In this document: positions 21,136 through 32,288 of the stretch, one piece after another | How the letters are laid out: every line of letters begins with the position of its first letter | How positions within the stretch are numbered: the first letter of the stretch is position 1 | Assembly: GCA_023231475.1 (NCBI GenBank) | Contig: JALJEE010002385.1 | Span: 1-38,009 of the forward strand | Direction of reading: 5' to 3' | DNA length: 38,009 nucleotides | From: Seison nebaliae | Lineage: Eukaryota; Rotifera; Pararotatoria; Seisonacea; Seisonidae | Program-made: the position numbers and the translations under genes | The notes under the pieces: generated by a model | What the model was told of the DNA's origin: nothing | Databases searched by the model: none | Seen by the model: the letters and a program-made list of their open reading frames with translations, nothing else

Positions 21136-22215
21136 ATGTATTTGAATAACGGTACACAGATAGAAGTGATCGAGTATTATTTTTTATGGAAGCACAACAT
21201 AGCGCTAGACACAGTATTAGTCTCATTACTTATGTCAATTGTTGGTGGTGTATGTACTTATATAACATTGAATTTGGATCTAGAAGATAATGAGAATACG
21301 AAAATTCAAAAACACCTGAAGAATCTTTGGAGAATTGGTGTTGGCATGATAAGTTTTGGATTAATCTCTATTTGCTTATGTTACTTCGATATGAGAGTGA
21401 TTCATATGTTGACTGAAAATTTTATTACGACGGTGATTTTATGGTTTGCTATCGACATGGCAAAATCAGTTTTCAATTTAAAAATTGGGAAGTTTTACGT
21501 CTTATTCATATGCCCCACCATTCTCATGGTGGTGTTGAAGAGAGATACATCATTGTTCATTCATAATTTCTATTTTTTTCTATTCATTCTACAAATCGCA
21601 TTGAAAACTATTCCAATGATGGAATTTCGATTATATCGATATATTGTCATGATTCTCTTTTTTATTCACGAAACTGTTCATCATCTACAAATGCGTCCAT
21701 TCAAGAGACTTAAACACATACCATCCGCAATTACTCATCAACAACATTTTTTTGTGAATTTCTCTTCGAATCCTTTAACTAGTGACACGAAAGATCTACA
21801 GGAATTTCATATACCAAAAACGAAATTAAATTATCAATTATCAACGGAAAAAATGATCAGCATCGATTTCGATTATAACATCAGTATCTATTACGTTTAT
21901 TTCGTTACCATGTTCATCTACATTTTATCTCAATATCTTCCCGATCGACGAGACAGAAAGAGTTTCTCGTTTGATGGTTCATTCATTTCCGTTTTCCTCT
22001 ATCAATTTCGAATACTTAGCAACACTTTCGATTATCCTATTTCCATTTCCACTTTCTTAACATTCACTCTAATTTTTGGAAGATTCATTTCTTACATAAG
22101 ACGGCGTGATGAAAGCGAAGAAATGATGGAATGTTCCGATAAGGTGGAGGAAGGTGATTCGCAATCTACGTCAAATGTAGAGGGAATAATAAAAATAAAA
22201 TTAGGAATTGTTTGA
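21136..22215 (+). CDS. Polytopic membrane protein, about eight TM segments, unrecognised
   Basis: 359 residues from the first ATG (21136). The frame stays open upstream to about 21103 without an ATG. Hydrophobic segments include VLVSLLMSIVGGVCTYI, VGMISFGLISICLCYF, ITTVILWFAIDMA, YVLFICPTILMVVL, YFFLFILQIAL, IVMILFFIHE, YVYFVTMFIYILSQYL and ISTFLTFTLIFGRFISYI. A hydrophilic loop of about 65 residues lies after segment six (HLQMRPFKRLKHIPSA..). The tail is acidic (ESEEMMECSDKVEEGD). I see no GPCR, transporter or presenilin/SPP signature, so the function is not assigned. Its stop is only 45 bases from the stop of the convergent minus-strand gene. Confidence 0.6.
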   Translation: MYLNNGTQIEVIEYYFLWKHNIALDTVLVSLLMSIVGGVCTYITLNLDLEDNENTKIQKHLKNLWRIGVGMISFGLISICLCYFDMRVIHMLTENFITTVILWFAIDMAKSVFNLKIGKFYVLFICPTILMVVLKRDTSLFIHNFYFFLFILQIALKTIPMMEFRLYRYIVMILFFIHETVHHLQMRPFKRLKHIPSAITHQQHFFVNFSSNPLTSDTKDLQEFHIPKTKLNYQLSTEKMISIDFDYNISIYYVYFVTMFIYILSQYLPDRRDRKSFSFDGSFISVFLYQFRILSNTFDYPISISTFLTFTLIFGRFISYIRRRDESEEMMECSDKVEEGDSQSTSNVEGIIKIKLGIV

Positions 22216-22260
22216 AAATTAAATGGAAAAAAATGAGATTATTTTAAAATAATTTTTTCT

Positions 22261-23419
22261 TCAACTTCCTCTTCGTAATGATCGTTCAACTAAGAGAGCT
22301 GTTCGAGTTCCTGGAAGGATTTTCAATGTTTCCAAATTTCTTATTTGATCTTCAGTTAAATCGTTTTGAAGATTTTGATTGTTTATATGGAAATCCGTCA
22401 ATCTGGTAATTTGATGGTTATTGGGATTCAAAGCGACCATACATCTCGCTTCATAATCCGTTTGTACATCTCTCACATTGACATTTGCATATGGATCATT
22501 GAGACATTTATCTACTTTTTCTGATATTCCATGACATGGACATTTGTCTCCTAAATTTACATTTCCGTTCATATGGTTACAAAGAATGTTATCCGAATGA
22601 TTGAGATGATTGGGAAAATATCCCTCGGGTAACTGTTGATGAAGATCGGTGGTGAATTTTTGAGATGCGATAAGTTGTTGTAACACATGTTCATTCTGAT
22701 GATCATGAACGAGAGTCTGTTTTGAAATATCTTGAGATTTATTTCCATATTTCTGATCTTTCGCAACTTTCTCCATTCCTTCCAAATACTTGTTAGCTAG
22801 CGCATCATATTTCAATGGATTACTTAAATCGACACCTTAACACCAATTAAAAATTTTTTTTAAATTATCAAATTTAAAAATTTTAATCTTCAAATGAAAT
22901 AAAAACCGACAATTTCATCAGTTTGATGTTTCTTCATTTGTCGACGGAAATAAAAGTAGAGAAGTAAAGCGACAAATGCTAAAAATAAGAGTCCAGAGAC
23001 GACGCCGATGGCAATGTAGATGGCTATTTTCCTCTTTCTCTTAGCCTCCTCCTTTCTCCAATCTTCACCTCTCGATCCACCGCCAGTATTTAGAGTTTCT
23101 TCCAATGGAACGAAACCATAACCTGAATTGACATCACTCTCATCTGGAGGATTGACGATATCGTATGGTAGAATTTCGTCATTCTCTCCAATTAAACAAC
23201 ATTCACCCAATATCGGCGTTGAGAGACAACATTTCGGTTTTAACAAATTTAAGCGCTGATGATAACAATGTGCATCGACTTTGCACGGAATTCGTACACC
23301 TATTAGAAATGAAAATTTCAATTTGAAATAATTTGAAAAAAAAATAAACGTTCTGAAGAAACGATTAAGATATTGATAGTGATAATGAGGAATTGAAAGG
23401 AAAGTAGATTGATCGACAT
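22261..23419 (-). CDS. Cys-rich type I membrane protein, unrecognised
   Basis: Three exons, 23419-23350, 23299-22907 and 22835-22261; 345 residues, phase 1 at both joins. ATG 23419 was chosen because it gives a textbook signal peptide (MSINLLSFQFLIITINILIV, cleaved near SSE). The short ectodomain has a Cys cluster (CKVDAHCYHQ, KPKCCLS, LGECCLI) then an acidic/Gly linker. The TM is IAIYIAIGVVSGLLFLAFVA with stop-transfer RRQMKKHQ. The cytoplasmic tail of about 200 residues contains CPCHG and ends basic (LLVERSLRRGS). It could be a receptor adaptor of the Shisa-like architectural class (Cys-rich plus TM plus tail), but no signature confirms this. Confidence 0.65.
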
Positions 23420-24135
23420 TCCCAGAAAAGTGGAAGAAAAGAATTGGAAACAATCCCGATGAATGAAAATAGTTTCATGAAATTATATTCTTCCTTCATG
23501 ACTCATACATCATATCGTCATCTCTATGTGTATGTGTATATGTAATTCATGCAATGGGATAATTACATACTTGACAAGAATACATTTCCTTAAATAAATT
23601 TATGTGAATTAGAAATTTATTGTGTATTTCCCATTCAAGGTCCAATTACGTTCTCTCAAGGTGATCGAATAAAAAATAAATTATTTCACTGCAAACTGCA
23701 AAAACTCATATGATTCATTGTCAGTCGGGAAACGCAAGAATCATATGGGACGAATGTGGATAAACGGAAAATTGTTGATGTAACGAAATCGTACCGGTTA
23801 TTAAACCTCTTCATATACACCTCTCTATAAACAGAAATTGTATAACTCTTCACAATAAACTGGAAATTATAAAAAGTTACGTAAGACAAATGTAGAAATT
23901 GAAAGCTAAACATTTGAAATTGAGGAAAGGAAAGAAAATAAAGAAATAATTAATTTGTAAAATTTCCTCAAAAACTCATCCATGAATGGTCTTGTTTGAA
24001 ATTTCTACACGTTCCTCCATTTCTTAATTACATTTTCTCTTGTGAAAAATTGTTGTGAAAGAAATTTATTCGAAATCTCAAATTTTACCTCCCAAAAAAC
24101 ATTTTATTTCATTGAAAGTTTTTCCTATTATTGGA
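23420..24135. promoter_or_regulatory. Divergent intergenic region between the Cys-rich membrane gene and Nup358
   Basis: 716 bases between two start codons on opposite strands. No coding frame is supported. It contains a pyrimidine/TG-rich patch (GTGTATGTGTATATG near 23527) and probably drives both genes. The in-frame ATG status of 24055 (non-ATG) versus 24136 (ATG) favours the latter as the Nup358 start. Confidence 0.4.
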
Positions 24136-27100
24136 ATGATGTCGAGAGAGGACGATGACGATTTGTCGGTCAGTCGCATAACCAGCGAATTCGAACGGAA
24201 ACGTGATACTCTCTGCTCTGCATTGGAATTGTTCGAGAAGAACGAAGTGTTGAAAGCGAAAAAATTATTAGACGACCAAAAATATCGTTCACATGAATTC
24301 CCCGGTGCGTGGTATTTGTACGGGCGAATCTTCCACAAACTCAATCAGATGGAACAATCGACGAAAGCATTCCATTTCGCATTGGGATATGATCGATTTC
24401 TCGCTGGTAAACTCATCAAATTATCGAGCGATGAAACGGCGAAAAAAATGTACGAAGAATTATATGGAAGTGAAGATGTGAAGACAAATAAGAGGATGAA
24501 TGTCGATCTGACAACGGAGAAAGAGAAAGGGACGTTAGAAAAATTTAAAAAAATGTCTTCAGGAAAAGATCTCGTAGAAATATTGAACCAATTATGTCGC
24601 ACCTTCAATGGAACATATGACGTTCTATTAGAAGTAGATGCCAATTTCAATCTCACTCTACTCGATCAATTGAATGAAGAAGATTTGTTGAGTTTGTGGT
24701 TGTTCAAATTCAATTTGGAATGTCAAGCAGCATTTTCATATCTCACCTCCAAAAAGAATGACGAGATATTCGAAGACATTCTTAAACGATTATTAGAAAC
24801 GATGAAGAAATTTGAAAATAAATCATTCAAAAAATTATTTAATAAATATTCAAATAATTTACAAATGGAAATGGAGAAAATTTTATTTTTTCTCATTATC
24901 ATTTATGCGGAAAAAAGTTATGGTCAACATCTGACACTTCTCATCACACTATTATTTTGTACGAAGAAGTTCGAGTTTATTGGAGAGAATTCTTCATCTC
25001 CACATTTCCAAGAATCGTTTATGATATTTGGAAATTTATCAAAGACAACGGAAATGTTTCTTCGATTATATGTGGAACGAAGTGGGAAAGAAAAAATTTT
25101 TTCAAAATGGCAAAATCAATTTGAGAATTTGAAGATAAAAAATGATTGGCATTTTTCTTTCACCGAACAACATTGGAAATCGTTTAAAAAACCGTTGGAA
25201 TTACCGTCGTTATTGAAATATTTGAAAATAAATGAAATCGATGATGATGAATTGAAAGATGAATTAAATAATTTATTTGTTAATTTGAATGTGAAAGATT
25301 TATTTGAATTTTATCGATCAAATCTTGAAATGATTCTCGTCTGTTCATCGACATGTTTCCAATTCGATCAGAATATCATTCCTCCAAATGGTTTAATGAG
25401 ATTATATGAATCGGTTGGAAATCGATCATTATCCTTCGAATTCATTTTATATCATTCCATCGATATTTTCATGAAAATGAAATGTGAAGAATTCAAATCT
25501 TTTCGAGATTTACTCAATTCTTTCACCGTCGTCGAATTGGAAGTGAAACAAAACTGGAATAATTTACTGGCGGGACGATTGATAGAGAATGAAGATATTT
25601 CGAAAAATAATTCGATTTGGTTAAATGTGATAATGGGAAATTCATTCCGAATTCTTCTTGATCAATTATCTGATTTGAAATTGATTCGTGGAATGAGATT
25701 TTCAGGAGAAATATCACAAAAGAAATTGAGAGATCATTTAACTAATGTTCATTCATTCTCCGATATGATTGATATGGAACGAAGATATTGGAAGAAATGT
25801 CTCCAATTAATCTCATCATCATCAATTGCAATTCCACAGGATTTTATTGAGACGAAAACTTTTTGGAAAGACACGGCAATTTGTAATTTGAATGTTTTGG
25901 AGAATTTCGAATATTTCTTCTATTTAAATTTGAATGAGAAAGATTTGTCAATTGATACAATCTCAAAATCAGCGTTGGTAATGTCAAAATTGGAAGGTGG
26001 AAAAGCGACGATTGATGCGATGATGATTCGTCTCCATTTCGATGAAGGAAATTTCCGGGAATTATTAAGAAATTTATTGAAGATGTTATGGTCGATTGAG
26101 AGTAAATATGAAAATGCTCGATATTTCCCTCGATCATATTATATTGAATTATTCGATTTCATTTATTCTCTACATCAATTCGATAACAATAAACGAAATC
26201 ATAAACGAAACCAGAAAACGGAATTATTGGATGAAAAAAAGGAAGATGGAATAACGAATGGAATGTATGATGAATTGAAGAAAGAATTCAATTCAGTTTA
26301 CAAAAATCTCGAAAATAAGTTGAGTCTAATGGAGAAGAGATTTGATCAGATGCAAATCGATGTAAGGAAAACCGTTCAAACGGTTTCGAAAGAAACGGAT
26401 AATGAACGATTATTTGTAAAAGAATTCGATAAAATTGGACAATGTTTAACTGGAACTAATTCTCTATTGAATCAATTAATGATACAAAATCAACGAATGA
26501 GAGATGATCAATTATCAGCGAATCACCTTTTCAAAAATCCAGATATTCCTCAAACACAACCATCGACATTATTAATGTCACAACCACCACCACCATCAAC
26601 AACTACGATAAATCCACCGACATTTAATCAATCACAACAAAATGTTCAACAACCAATTGGAGTACCAGGAGGTCCTGGTGTACCACATACGACACATCAA
26701 CTTCCTCCAAATTTCATCAATCAATCAAATATGTTTTCGTCACCGTTACGTGCATTAGCTTCAGGAATGCATCCAGAAGTTTTTATTTCAAATTTATTGA
26801 AAACTGCTCGTGATTCAATACAGAAATTTGGAGTAGATCCAAAATCAGCAGCTGGTGACAAATTAGTCTTACAAGCGGTCAATAGTTATTTGGCATCAAT
26901 GAATAATCAACAATTACCGAATAATATGCAGATTCATGATCCGTTAACAATGACGAATAAAAATCAAACGCCAAAATATCCATCAAATTCGAGTGGAAAT
27001 CGTGGACGCGATTCTGTCCAAGGATCATTATCAGGACAACCAAATATAAATCGACGACCATCTGATGAATATGGTGGAATGTCGGTGGGGAATAATAATA

Positions 27101-30100
27101 ATAGTCGATCGAAACAAGAACCATCAGAAGATGATAATAATCGAACAAGTTCCTCATCTAAATGGCCGTTCAGAATGAATGAAGTTCCTGAAGCGATTAC
27201 AGAACATCAGACATTAAATGATCCGAAATTATTTAGTATCGAAACAAAATTTAATATTATGGAAAAAAGTAATACATTGACGAAGAAACCGGAAATGGTA
27301 CCGGTTCAATCGAAAACATTTCCAGGAGAAGATTTTGAAAAAATTCCGGAAACTCAACAACTTCACGATGAGGCAGACGAAGATGATTTGAGTGACGATT
27401 GTGTAATTAGTGATGATGAATATGGTGATACAGATGACGAGAATGATTCTGATGCTGTTTTATTTCAATCTCCTTGTACGGCTTGGTGTGTTCAAATGAA
27501 ACAAAACAGAAGATTAACAGAGGAAAATTTCAAAAATATTTTGGGAGTTCATGTCATTGGAGGCTTGATGTTCTTACTCGATACGGCGAATGATAAATAT
27601 CGATTAGTATTGGCACATTCGTCAACGAACGATGAATTTGAATATCCGATTAATTTGGAAACGAAAGTGAAAGAATTATCAGAACAAGATCTCCTTGTCG
27701 ATACGCCAATTTCGAGTATAACGTTACGAATAAAATTCGATACAATCGAAGATCTTCAATTGTTGTTGCAGGAATTTTATGATTCTAAGAAAGTGGGAAA
27801 AAATGATTCGTTGAAATTTCTCATGAAAAATGATGAATGGTCATGTGGAACATGTCTGACTTCCGTACCAAACAATAGTGAATTATGTTTGGCATGTGGA
27901 CAAATGAAACCAGGTGTGGAATTGAAGAAGGAAGAAGAAAAAGAAACAAAACCACCACCACCATCATTTAGTTTCGGGAAGAAATTGGACGAAAGTCAAG
28001 AAAAACCAAAAATTGACTTCACTTCAATATTCGGTCAGAAAACACCGATCGATTTGACGAAGAAAGAAGAGAAGAAGGAAATCAATATTATCAAACCAAA
28101 TCCATCATCTCAACCACCGTCTGAAACGTTTTCGGATTTATTGAAGAAAAAAAATATGTTTGATAAATTCTCATTCAATTTGAAATCGGATGAGAAGAAA
28201 AATGAAGAAAAGATCGAAAATGTTGTGAAAGTTGAAGAGATGGACGAAAGGACAAATATGGTCGTTCCCGTCGTTGAAAAATTACATTCGGCTTTTGAAA
28301 ATACAACAAAATTGAAATCGGGTGAAGAGAATGAAATTCCTGTATATCGACAACGATGTAAATTATATCGATATCGAGATGGTCAATGGAAAGAACGTGG
28401 AGTGGGTTGGATAAAAATATCGTGTAATTCGGCGTTTATGAAAGAAGCGGATAAGGAGAAACCGGATGTATCGACAGTTCGTCCACGAGTCGTTATGAGA
28501 CGAAATGAAACATTGAAAGTTTGTTTGAATCATAAAATTGGGAAGGATAATATATTGGAGAAAGATAATCGATCAAAGAATACATGGAAATGGAATGCAT
28601 TAGATTATTCGGATGTGGATTTATTAGAGGAAGGAGAAGAAATTGGAATTAGTTCATTAGCCGCTAAATTTAAGACAGAAGAATCGGCGTGTAAATTCAA
28701 TGAGATTTTACAAATTATGAAAGAGAAAGATCCACACAAAATTTTCGAAATATTAGAAGAGCCATATGACAATTATGAGGAGACAATGGAAGAAATGTAT
28801 CAAGAGAAAAAGATGGAAGAGAAACCGAATGAAACGAAAGAAACGAAAGAAGATGTGAAGAATTCGGAGAAATTTGAATTATTTAAAATAAAACAAGAAA
28901 ATCAAATAGATGGTGGAAATATTTCATTAAAAGAAGAGAAGAATAATGAAATGGAAATTGAAGAATTGAAAAATAATAATAATAATAAAAATGATAAAAA
29001 TAATCATGTGGATACGAATTATAGAAATGTTTTGTCAGATATTTCAAATATCTCACAATCTGATTTATTATTTAAACATATCATAGGTGATGGTAAAGAT
29101 GAAGATGAAAAAGAGGAAATTGAGAAATCAGAACCAAAAATTATCGATGCATCCGATCTTTTAGCAAATTCATTTTTCTCTCAAAAAACCGAAAATATTT
29201 TCGATGAAAAAGAAGATAATTCATGCGATGAAAAAGAAGATAATTTGTTTGAAGGGAAAGAAGGAAATTTGTTCGATGGAAAAGGAACTAGTTTGTTTGG
29301 TGGAAAAGTTGCTAATTTATTTGGTGGAAAAGATGGTAATTTATTTGATGCAAAAGAAACTAATTTGTTTCATGGAAAAGATAGTAATTTGTTTCATGGA
29401 AAAGATAGTAATTTGTTTGATGGGAAAGAAAGTTCATCTGAAAAGAACGATGACACTTTAGAAAAGAAGAACTTCTTCAATTGTACCAATACGGAAGATA
29501 CTCAAAATTTTTTAAATATTGTTTCTAATAATGTACCATCATGGTTGAATAAAGAGACGACGAAACCGATCGTCTTTCCATCAACTGGAATTCTCACCAA
29601 CACGAAAACAGATGATCGGAAAGTATCCGATGATTCTTTTGCCGATCAAATAGATTTTGCTCCGGCACTCGACAAATTGCCTAATCTCATCCATTTGAGA
29701 ACTGGTGACGAATTTGAAAATACCGAATTTGTTCATCGAGCTAAAATTTATCGATTTGATCAAGATCAATGGAAGGAGAAAGGTGTGGGAAATTTGAAAG
29801 TGTTGAGATCGCCAGAAACTGGTAAATGTCGCCTGCTGTTGATACGAGAACAAGTGTTTAAAACGGCATTGAACGATTGGATTAGACAGGACATGAAATA
29901 TGCGAGAATGAAAAAAAGTTTCACTTGGACCGGATTTGATGACGGTGAACAAATGACGTTTTGTTTGAAAATTTTGAATTCAAATGCCAGTGAAGCATTT
30001 ATTGAAACGGTTGAGAAATTACAAGAAATGATGAGAGATAAAGATGTAAAGTTGAAAGAAGTTGAACCTTTAAAATTGTCTAATTTCGTCGAACAGAAAA

Positions 30101-30485
30101 TCAGTTATAAACTAGAAACAAGTCAGGGAGATGAAGTTTAATTTGATTTCTTCTTAATTATTTTTAATTCTCCCATTTTAAGCATATCGGTTATACAGAA
30201 TTATGTGTTTTCAATTTAGATACTCAAAATCCATGTGTGAAAATTATTGATGCGAATAAGGAAATCATTTCCAATAACAAATTGACAGATGTCACAATTA
30301 AATTGTTAGTATTATGATAGTTATATGATCATTTCACTAATCATATTATCAGGCTACCGAAAACTGGAAAAGATTTACAGAGATTAATGCTTACGACGAA
30401 TGATGGAAATAAATTCATTTTTTATCATGATGTTCCTAACATATTTGGAAAGATTCTCAATTTGTGGGGAAAAATCGAGAAATAA
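24136..30485 (+). CDS. Nup358: Nup358/RanBP2-like nucleoporin
   Basis: Cytoplasmic-face nuclear pore protein that binds Ran-GTP during transport. Exons 24136-30121, 30220-30304, 30353-30485; 2067 residues. Without splicing the frame stops at 30141. Domains: TPR-type N-terminus (about 20-115, e.g. GAWYLYGRIFHKLNQ), helical scaffold to about 700, coiled segment, Pro/Gln-rich linker, acidic patch, a possible PH-like domain (1113-1215), one RanBP2 zinc finger (1234-1257, WSCGTC..CLACG), Ran-binding domain A (1402-1528, KLYRYRDGQWKERGVG), an NLFxGK repeat block (about 1699-1765) and Ran-binding domain B (about 1865-1968, KIYRFDQDQWKEKGVG). Compared with vertebrate RanBP2 it has fewer RanBDs and zinc fingers, few FG motifs and no SUMO-ligase or cyclophilin domain. 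Two ATGs (24136, 24139) are adjacent. Confidence 0.87.
29233..29433 (+). repeat. 24-bp repeat coding NLFDGKxx in Nup358
   Basis: About eight imperfect 24-base units encode an eight-residue repeat (N-L-F-D/H/G-G-K-D/E-x). Two copies read LFGGK, giving FG dipeptides. The block lies between the two Ran-binding domains. Confidence 0.75.
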
Positions 30486-31164
30486 TTTGGAAGAATAATT
30501 TAATAATTTTCTTTAATTTTTTCATTTCAATTATACATCGAGAAATCATTTGGCTCTTTGCCACATTTCTCTCGTATTTTCCTTTCTTACGATTATTAAA
30601 TAAACTTAAGTTTCTCCACTTGACACATTGTTATTTGTTATTTATTAGTTAGAATTCCCCTTAGGATAAATGTGAAAAAATATAAATGACATATAACAGG
30701 GATATATGAAGCGAGCAGCTCCATACATTTTACTCATACCCTTCCTCATTTTTACTCACTCTGTACATGTTAGGGAAAAAAGTTGTATCTCGATTAGTAG
30801 GTAAATTTATCACTTTTGTGGTCGTTTATGGTTTGATAAATTATTAGTTTAACGTTAGAAAAGATGAATTTAGAAGATTTTGTTGTCCTTGACTACTCTA
30901 CTATGTGACTATTGAACTATTGAATGAAGATAAATAAGAGAGATGAAGTCTATTTTCCATATGTGTAAATGTATAAAATATAATGTGTATAAACATAATT
31001 TGTTCTGATTGATTCGTTATGTATTAGGTATTCAGTTATGATTTTAATTTTCAGGAAAATTTTTTTTGAAATAATTTTTATTTCTTTTATTCTTGTTAAT
31101 CTACAAACGGATGATATTTATTAATTGACATTTTACTATTTTAATAGAGTAAAAGGATTCCCGG
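30486..31164. other. Intergenic, no gene seen
   Basis: About 0.7 kb of A+T-rich sequence after Nup358. Short open frames only. No motif recognised apart from scattered A+T-rich poly(A)-like signals. Confidence 0.35.
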
Positions 31165-31218
31165 AATGTAGCCAAATTTGGCTAAGTTCCTAATGAAGAT
31201 ATGAGATTTGGCTACATT
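31165..31218. repeat. 13-bp perfect inverted repeat
   Basis: AATGTAGCCAAAT at 31165-31177 is the exact reverse complement of ATTTGGCTACATT at 31206-31218, with a 28-base loop. The first arm also overlaps the palindrome CCAAATTTGG. It precedes the plus-strand LINE fragment by about 65 bases and may be an element end or a DNA-transposon footprint. Confidence 0.6.
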
Positions 31219-31283
31219 TCAAGTCAAGAAATTTCAGTTCAAGAATTTCATTCCATCATCGCTGCAAGTTTTTTTCTCTCAAA

Positions 31284-31778
31284 TTGAAGTTGAAATTATT
31301 TGTCTGTTACTGCTGTGACTTTTATGGGTTACCGGTATCCATCTCGAATACTGAGAAGTCATTACGATGCCTTGATCGAACATATAATAGAACAATTCGA
31401 ATGATGCTCGGTTGTCATAAGCCTTTCAATCGAGCATTTATGTTCACAATCTGCGAATTGACGCCTTTGCCGTTACTCCTGGCGCAGAGGTATCTGAAAG
31501 TAGTTGATTCTGTTCGCAGTTCAACTCTTTCAGTTCCAACGTATACACAATGTGAGGGCTTTTCGTCGCCTCTCCAATTTTTCTGCCGTTATTACTCGAT
31601 AAACTATTCTCTTTCACTTAATCATTCTTTATCGTTGACCTCCAATTTTGATATTTCTTACCATGTCCCTGAAGGTCTCAAACAATTTGTTGAGACGGGC
31701 AGGAATTTAATTTTAAATAACTCCTTTAAGAAGTTATCTTTTATTTTTTTAAATTTACCCCGCGGGGAGTTGCTATAA
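31284..31778 (+). mobile_element. 3' fragment of a non-LTR (LINE) retrotransposon reverse-transcriptase ORF
   Basis: The frame encodes the region usually found after the RT palm in Jockey/CR1/RTE-type LINEs: CLDRTYNRTIRMMLGCHKP, then FTICELTPLPLLLAQRY and a Leu/Ser-rich tail ending PRGELL. The stop is followed by an A-rich run (ATAAAAATAAAAAAAAT), as expected at a LINE 3' terminus. The 5' part, including the RT catalytic motifs, is missing, so this is a 5'-truncated dead copy. Confidence 0.65.
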
Positions 31779-32288
31779 ATAAAAATAAAAAAAATATTGC
31801 TGAAAAAGGAACGATGTTAACGTCATTTGGGTGAGCGAACAAATCAGAGACATAATGACGAATTACATCCTCAATCTCAATTCCCTACTTGATGAATATA
31901 AATTGTATTCGGATCGTAAATGGAAAGGTATACAGTCAATCGTCAATCGAGTATCAACTCACACGATAAAGTAAATTTATTAATTATTTCTCTGAAAATA
32001 AATTCGAAATAACATCAATAATAGAGAAAAACACATGTATCAAGGAAGTATTGACATCTCAAATGAACTGTATATCGGACGTCGATTAATAATAACAGAA
32101 AATTTCATCGACTTGGAAGTAAATAAGTCGTCAACCAAATGAAATAATTGGGACGTCAAACAATTATCTTCTATATAAAAATTTTTTCATAACTGCCTAA
32201 AATGTCACTGTATACATGTCATTTAATTCATTTTTTATGGTTTCGGGGAAATTTTGTAAGATTTTTATAAAATTTTTATAGAAAGCGT
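31779..32288. other. Spacer between two oppositely oriented LINE fragments
   Basis: Begins with the A-rich tail of the plus-strand copy. I see no coding frame and no clear target-site duplication. The RT catalytic core and 3' part of the minus-strand copy are absent here. Confidence 0.4.

Noticed and set aside
24078-29952. Numerous minus-strand and off-frame ORFs within Nup358
   Set aside because: They are shadows of a long conserved coding exon, with no domain content.
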